A DNA stretch of 9,358 nt from assembly GCA_046729895.1 (NCBI GenBank), contig JBKPHP010000099.1, positions 1 through 9,358 of the forward strand, in the 5' to 3' direction. Under the pieces are notes generated by a model. The model worked only from the letters and a program-made list of their open reading frames with translations. It was not told the DNA's origin and made no database searches. The stretch comes from DASXBA01 sp046729895 (GTDB lineage: Bacteria; Actinomycetota; Thermoleophilia; Solirubrobacterales; Thermoleophilaceae). Positions 5,596-9,358 of this stretch are shown one piece after another. The stretch's first letter is position 1. Each line of letters opens with the position of its first letter. The translations under genes were made by a program, and so were the position numbers.

Positions 5596-6748
5596 CGCCG
5601 CTGGGAGCGGTAAGTGACTGGGTCACGGTGCGCGCCAGCGCCCGCGTCTTGGAAAGGCTCGGGCCGCCTGCAAGGACCGCGAGCCCACCGGGTGAGCTGC
5701 GGATGCTCACCTGGTAGTCGATACAGGTCGAGGACCGACACTCCGGAAAGCGCCCGCCTTGGAAGACGTACTTCGTCGCAGACCCGAAGGCCGTTTGGCC
5801 GACGGTCGTCTTGCTGGCATACGCGTCGGAGAAGCGAGGCTTCTCCCGAGGGGTGTAATCGATGATCACGAAAGCGCCGTCGTCGTCGCGTACGGAGGTC
5901 CGGTACAGCCTTCCGGGTACCGGCTGGCTGTCGGACGGTTTGCTCCAGTGCCCACCGGTCGGCAGCAGCGCCTGGTAACCGCTAGTCGAGTGGCGGGCAT
6001 AGCGTACGGTGGATTGCTTGTTGCCGGGCGACGGCTTGGGCGGTGGGGGCGGCGGCGGTGATGAACCGCGCGTCGTGATCACTCCCACCACGATCGCGAC
6101 TGCTGCAAGCGCGACCACCCCGGCGGCGACCATCCAGCCGCGGCGCCGCGACGGCTCGTCGCCGCGCCTCCGCTGCCGCCTAGAGGCGTCGTAGGACGGC
6201 CCGGCTTCCGGCTCGGAAGTCTCGCCCTCCAGCGCGCGGAAGAGGCGCTCGACGTCGGTGCGCCAGCGAGCATCGTCGAGCTCGATGGCCTGACGCATGG
6301 AGAGGTCACGGATCGTCTCGGGGAGCTCATCCGAGGTTGGCATCTCCGCGTCCTGCACTAGCGCCGGAATCACGCGAATGCGCGGGCTATCCAGCGCCGT
6401 CTGAAGCTCCAGCCGGACGTAGTCCTCCGGGCGGTCGAGACGGCGACGCCCCTCCCGGTCGGTGGACGACGTCCAGCGCCGGCCGATGAGCGCGACGAAG
6501 ACGTCGCATGACTCGACGTTTTGGTCGAGGACTGTCGCGAAGTTCTCGCCGGGGCGTATCGCGTCGACATCCATGAACACGTGCTCGCGGCCGAAGCGGT
6601 TAGCCAGGGCGTCGTACAGCCGCCCGGCATGTCCGGAGGCATCCTCGCGCCTGTAGTTGATGAATACGCGGGGAGGAGAGGACGCCTGCTCCTGGCCGCC
6701 GTCCGAGGCACCCTCGGGTCGTCGTGCCACAGGAAGAGTGTCGCCCAT
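5591..6748 (-). CDS. TIR-domain membrane protein with an outer C-terminal domain
   Basis: This is a 385-residue protein from ATG 6748; the frame is open to 6964, but that extension has no protein-like pattern. Residues 26-175 are a bacterial TIR domain: RVFINYRREDASGHAGRLYD, a VFMDVDAIRPGENF box, CDVFVALIGRRW, and DYVRLELQTAL, where Glu114 occupies the position of the catalytic glutamate of NAD-cleaving TIRs. A basic linker (RRQRRR) leads to one transmembrane helix (205-225) and a Pro7 tract (231-237). Residues 247-385 are an exported domain with DGAFVIIDYTP and a probable disulfide (Cys337-Cys342), loosely like PsbP/LpqN-type outer domains. The positive-inside pattern puts TIR in the cytosol. 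Its neighbour is the convergent SLOG-SLATT operon. It may be an effector NADase, a signal producer or a scaffold; activity is inferred. The start has no clear SD. Confidence 0.85.
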   Translation of the reverse strand: MGDTLPVARRPEGASDGGQEQASSPPRVFINYRREDASGHAGRLYDALANRFGREHVFMDVDAIRPGENFATVLDQNVESCDVFVALIGRRWTSSTDREGRRRLDRPEDYVRLELQTALDSPRIRVIPALVQDAEMPTSDELPETIRDLSMRQAIELDDARWRTDVERLFRALEGETSEPEAGPSYDASRRQRRRGDEPSRRRGWMVAAGVVALAAVAIVVGVITTRGSSPPPPPPPKPSPGNKQSTVRYARHSTSGYQALLPTGGHWSKPSDSQPVPGRLYRTSVRDDDGAFVIIDYTPREKPRFSDAYASKTTVGQTAFGSATKYVFQGGRFPECRSSTCIDYQVSIRSSPGGLAVLAGGPSLSKTRALARTVTQSLTAPSGG

Positions 6749-7103
6749 CAAGCGGTGCTGGGCAAGCGAGGACCTGTCCCGGGTACATGACCGGACCGGA
6801 CCGCCGGAACATTGGCAGGGAACCGGGCGACGCGGCCGACACAATTCCTTATATCCGCCGAAAGCCCTGCAATCCGCACCCTGTAGCCAGTGATCGAACC
6901 GAGTGAGGCTCGTCCTGAGCGTCCTGCTCCAGGACGGTAGCGGTGACGGACCTGAGCGAGTCACTCGTCCCGATCGTCCCGCGGCGGGACGCGCACAAGG
7001 GGCGCGCCTGTGAAACGGTTCTGAGCTCCACGGGCGAGGCTTCCGTGGTCAGCTCAACACGCCGTGCCCCACTCGACGTGCGGCACTTGGCGCGGCGGCG
7101 GCT
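6749..7103. other. Gene-free stretch upstream of the TIR gene
   Basis: About 355 bp lie between the TIR start and the tRNA fragment. On the minus strand a TATAAG box (plus-strand 6848-6853) is a possible -10 element about 100 nt upstream of the TIR start, but I see no convincing -35. A long hairpin lies at 7022-7056. The open frames here look accidental. Confidence 0.4.
7022..7056. other. Long imperfect hairpin of unknown role
   Basis: TGAGCTCCACGG (7022-7033) pairs with CCGTGG (7043-7048) and AGCTCA (7051-7056), with a 2-nt TC bulge and a 9-nt loop: 12 base pairs in all. No T-run follows on either strand. It lies 48 bp before the tRNA fragment, at the right edge of the candidate island. Confidence 0.5.
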
Positions 7104-7141
7104 CCCCAGGTCGCAGGTTCGAATCCTGCCCGGGGGCGCTC
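7104..7141 (+). repeat. tRNA 3'-end fragment, candidate attR
   Basis: The sequence contains a complete T arm (GCAGG, TTCGAAT, CCTGC) and the 3' acceptor strand but lacks the rest. The upstream DNA gives no matching acceptor strand (CCCCCGG is absent at the right distance), no D arm and no anticodon loop. It matches 2537-2573 of tRNA-Arg with one substitution and one inserted G. This is the expected trace of integration at a tRNA 3' end. An old tRNA duplication is the alternative. Confidence 0.6.
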
Positions 7142-7226
7142 GGAATGCTGGCTGGTGTCGATGCCGGCGGGAACAGCGGCCGAGGGGGCCCGCTGCTCGA
7201 GGACCCTATCCCGTCGTCCCGCTCGA

Positions 7227-7472
7227 TCAGGCCCGCTTCCGAGCGTTCTGCTCCATGGCCGCGAAGCGCTGGATCCGGTTAAGCATCGCTGTGCTTGGGT
7301 GCTTCATAGCCGTCACTCTGTCGAGCAGCAGGACAAGGTACTCGCGGAGCTGCTCCGGGGTACGCAAGGAAGCCTCAATGCGATCCAAATGATCAGGGTT
7401 CGGAAATCTCTCTTCCCGGACCCGGTCCATCAGCAGCCGCACGTACGTGTCCTGAACCGATGAGCCGGCCAC
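7227..7472 (-). CDS. Small two-repeat helical protein, unknown function
   Basis: This 81-residue protein has a GTG start at 7472, 4 nt after AGGAGGT (plus-strand 7477-7483), a near-perfect ribosome-binding site. It consists of two similar units of about 24 residues: YVRLLMDRVREERFPNPDHL (10-29, then DRIE) and YLVLLLDRVTAMKHPSTAML (45-64, then NRIQ). The shared pattern is Y-(V)-LL-DRV-(9)-L-RI. Both units should be helical, so a helical bundle or a protein-binding dimer is likely. There is no signal peptide or membrane helix. I recall similar small proteins only as hypotheticals of soil actinobacteria. It stands alone, just outside the tRNA fragment. Confidence 0.8.
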   Translation of the reverse strand: MAGSSVQDTYVRLLMDRVREERFPNPDHLDRIEASLRTPEQLREYLVLLLDRVTAMKHPSTAMLNRIQRFAAMEQNARKRA

Positions 7473-7693
7473 TCGTACCTCCTAAGCGTTGTGACCCTGG
7501 CCCGTCTGCCCCGATCGCCTCCGCCGCAAACGGCGAATCGAGTCGATCGCCCTGCCCCGACCATGAGCGCCACCTCTGCCCATCGGCGGGCCCAGGCTAG
7601 GGCACTTTTCGCGCTGGGTGTTCCGGGTAGCCAGGGTGGGTGCACGGGCCGTTGGACCATGGATTCGATGCCCGCCGAGCTGCGCCGCCTGGT

Positions 7694-7882
7694 ATGGGGC
7701 TGGGGCCCGTGGCCGAGCTCGTTTGCCAGGGATGCGGGAGAGTGAGTTACTGCGGGCTCCCAAGGTTTCGGCCGGACACGATGCCGGCGTGCCCGTGCGG
7801 CGGCCGGCGGCAGATCGTCCGAGTGAGGCATCACGTCCGAAACCTGGTGGGTCGTCGCGGTGAGCCTCAGCTTCGCGAGTAG
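7694..7882 (+). CDS. Possible zinc-ribbon mini-protein
   Basis: This is a 62-residue frame from ATG 7694; GTG 7709 gives 57 residues. AELVCQGCGRVSYCGLPRF carries a CxxC knuckle plus a third Cys, and PACPCGGRRQIVRV supplies a second CxC pair, spaced as in small zinc ribbons. The tail is basic. There is no clear SD, so the start is uncertain. The terminator-like hairpin 41 bp after the stop, on the same strand, supports transcription in this direction. The overlapping longer minus-strand frame (7430-8044) lacks any motif. It may be a DNA- or RNA-binding or rubredoxin-like protein. Confidence 0.45.
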   Translation: MGLGPVAELVCQGCGRVSYCGLPRFRPDTMPACPCGGRRQIVRVRHHVRNLVGRRGEPQLRE

Positions 7883-7923
7883 TCCTCGCCGCCTGGGGGT
7901 ACCCCGGCCGTAACTCATAAGGC

Positions 7924-7962
7924 GGCGAGCGCGGCGGCAGCGTCCGTCGCGCGCTCGCCTTT
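7924..7962 (+). terminator. Stem-loop with short T-run
   Basis: GGCGAGCGCG (7924-7933) pairs perfectly with CGCGCTCGCC (7950-7959) around a 16-nt loop and is followed by TTT. It is placed to end the transcript of the zinc-ribbon frame before the epimerase-family gene. A 10-bp palindrome, GGGGTACCCC, lies just upstream at 7896-7905. Confidence 0.5.
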
Positions 7963-8005
7963 GGGGGTGATCTGCAATCGCGCGTTCGCCGAGAGCGTCG
8001 GGCTC

Positions 8006-8011
8006 TAGGTA
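8006..8011 (+). promoter_or_regulatory. Possible -10 box of the UDP-sugar enzyme gene
   Basis: TAGGTA ends 13 nt before ATG 8025, so a transcript starting at the usual distance would have a 5' leader of only about 7 nt. GGGAG directly abuts the ATG and is too close for a normal SD, which also fits near-leaderless translation. No good -35 is seen. Confidence 0.25.
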
Positions 8012-8024
8012 CCCTCTCCGGGAG

Positions 8025-8971
<947 letters not shown>

Positions 8972-8975
<4 letters not shown>

Positions 8976-9247
8976 GCTCGGAAGCGAAGAACCTCGAGCG
9001 AATCTCGCGAGGGATCGACCACCACAATGCGACCTGCGAGTGGCCCGCCGTGGCCGTTGAGATGAACCCGTACGAGGTGGAGCGCCTGGGCTGGGACGAG
9101 GTCCGCGGACTGCCGATTCGGGCAAACCCCGACCTGGGAACTGGTCGTTTCCGGATAGTCTGCGCCCGCGAGGAGGGCGAGCCGGGCGAGGTGGTCGAGG
9201 CCGTGGCGGAGCAAGCGGCGCCCGTCGCACCGGTCACGCACGACTGA
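8972..9247 (+). CDS. Small hypothetical protein coupled to the uxs-like gene
   Basis: This 91-residue protein starts at ATG 8972 in an ATGA overlap with the upstream stop, indicating co-translation. It has no signal peptide or membrane helix. The core (about 10-65) contains GIDHHNATCEWPAVAVEMNP, YEVERLGWDEVRGLPIRANP and GTGRFRIVC, which look like a folded, conserved unit; the tail is Glu/Val/Ala-rich. I do not recognise the family. HH and two Cys residues could bind metal, but the spacing is not a known motif. Linkage suggests a role near sugar-nucleotide metabolism, which is only contextual. Confidence 0.75.
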
Positions 9248-9283
9248 AACCCTGCAGAGCCACTGCTAGATTCGATCCAGCCT

Positions 9284-9357
9284 GGTGGGCGTAGCTCAGC
9301 TGGTAGAGCTCCTGGTTGTGGTCCAGGCGGTCGCGGGTTCGAGTCCCGTCGCTCACC
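9284..9357 (+). tRNA. tRNA-His (anticodon GUG)
   Basis: Acceptor GTGGGCG pairs with CGCTCAC (one G-U). The extra G at 9284 pairs with C73 at 9357, the hallmark of tRNA-His. The D stem is GCTC/GAGC. The anticodon stem CCTGG/CCAGG encloses TTGTGGT, so the anticodon is GTG. The T arm is GCGGG/CCCGT with TTCGAGT. A possible -10 box, TAGATT (9267-9272), lies just upstream. Only one base follows in the window, so CCA encoding cannot be judged. Confidence 0.95.
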
Positions 9358-9358
9358 C

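Noticed and set aside
7040..7141. Complete second tRNA gene
   Set aside because: No acceptor 5' strand matching CCGGGGG, no anticodon loop and no D arm at the right distance; only the 3' end is present.
6943..7392. Plus-strand frames with SQVRILPGG and GRRFESCPGA
   Set aside because: These are also tRNA-derived false peptides; they come from the tRNA 3' fragment at 7104-7141 and the frames lack protein-like features elsewhere.

Overview
The window is high-GC throughout, with GC-rich third codon positions, GTG and TTG starts, tightly packed genes and several lysine/alanine/serine-rich basic proteins. This suggests an actinobacterial chromosome, possibly of the Thermoleophilia/Solirubrobacterales type. 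The lineage is an inference from gene style; no rRNA or phylogenetic marker is present.

Left part (1-1837): the end of a basic protein with a GKQAAKS tandem repeat is followed at a TGATG junction by a small charged hypothetical protein. About 380 bp follow with no gene I can support. Two divergent genes come next: a histone-tail-like basic protein on the minus strand, and on the plus strand a basic protein carrying what looks like an orphan E3-binding (peripheral subunit-binding) domain. Arsenic patch (1845-2500): a minus-strand ArsC-type arsenate reductase lies beside the 3' relic of an ArsI/CadI-type glyoxalase-fold gene. The relic is truncated and frameshifted and runs into a tRNA-Arg(UCU) gene at 2497-2570.

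Candidate island (about 2574-7103): it starts at the tRNA-Arg gene and ends at a 38-nt copy of that tRNA's 3' end at 7104-7141, in the same orientation. This is the geometry left by integration into a tRNA gene. Inside lie a small dimeric alpha/beta-barrel (ABM-like) protein, a frameshifted HNH endonuclease, a two-gene operon and a convergent gene. The operon encodes a SLOG-type nucleotide-sensor domain fused to membrane segments of SLATT type, then a DUF4231/SLATT two-TM protein with a 4-bp overlap. The convergent gene encodes a TIR domain, one transmembrane helix and an outer domain. Together these resemble a membrane-effector, nucleotide-signalling conflict (defence) system. No integrase is visible in the window.

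Right part (7142-9358): a small two-repeat helical protein on the minus strand, a possible zinc-ribbon mini-protein followed by a terminator-like hairpin, a UDP-glucuronate decarboxylase-like sugar-nucleotide enzyme with an ATGA-overlapping small hypothetical gene, and a tRNA-His(GUG) gene at the window end. The three convergent gene pairs in the window are separated by only 4-7 bp. In two of them a perfect inverted repeat spans both stop codons.
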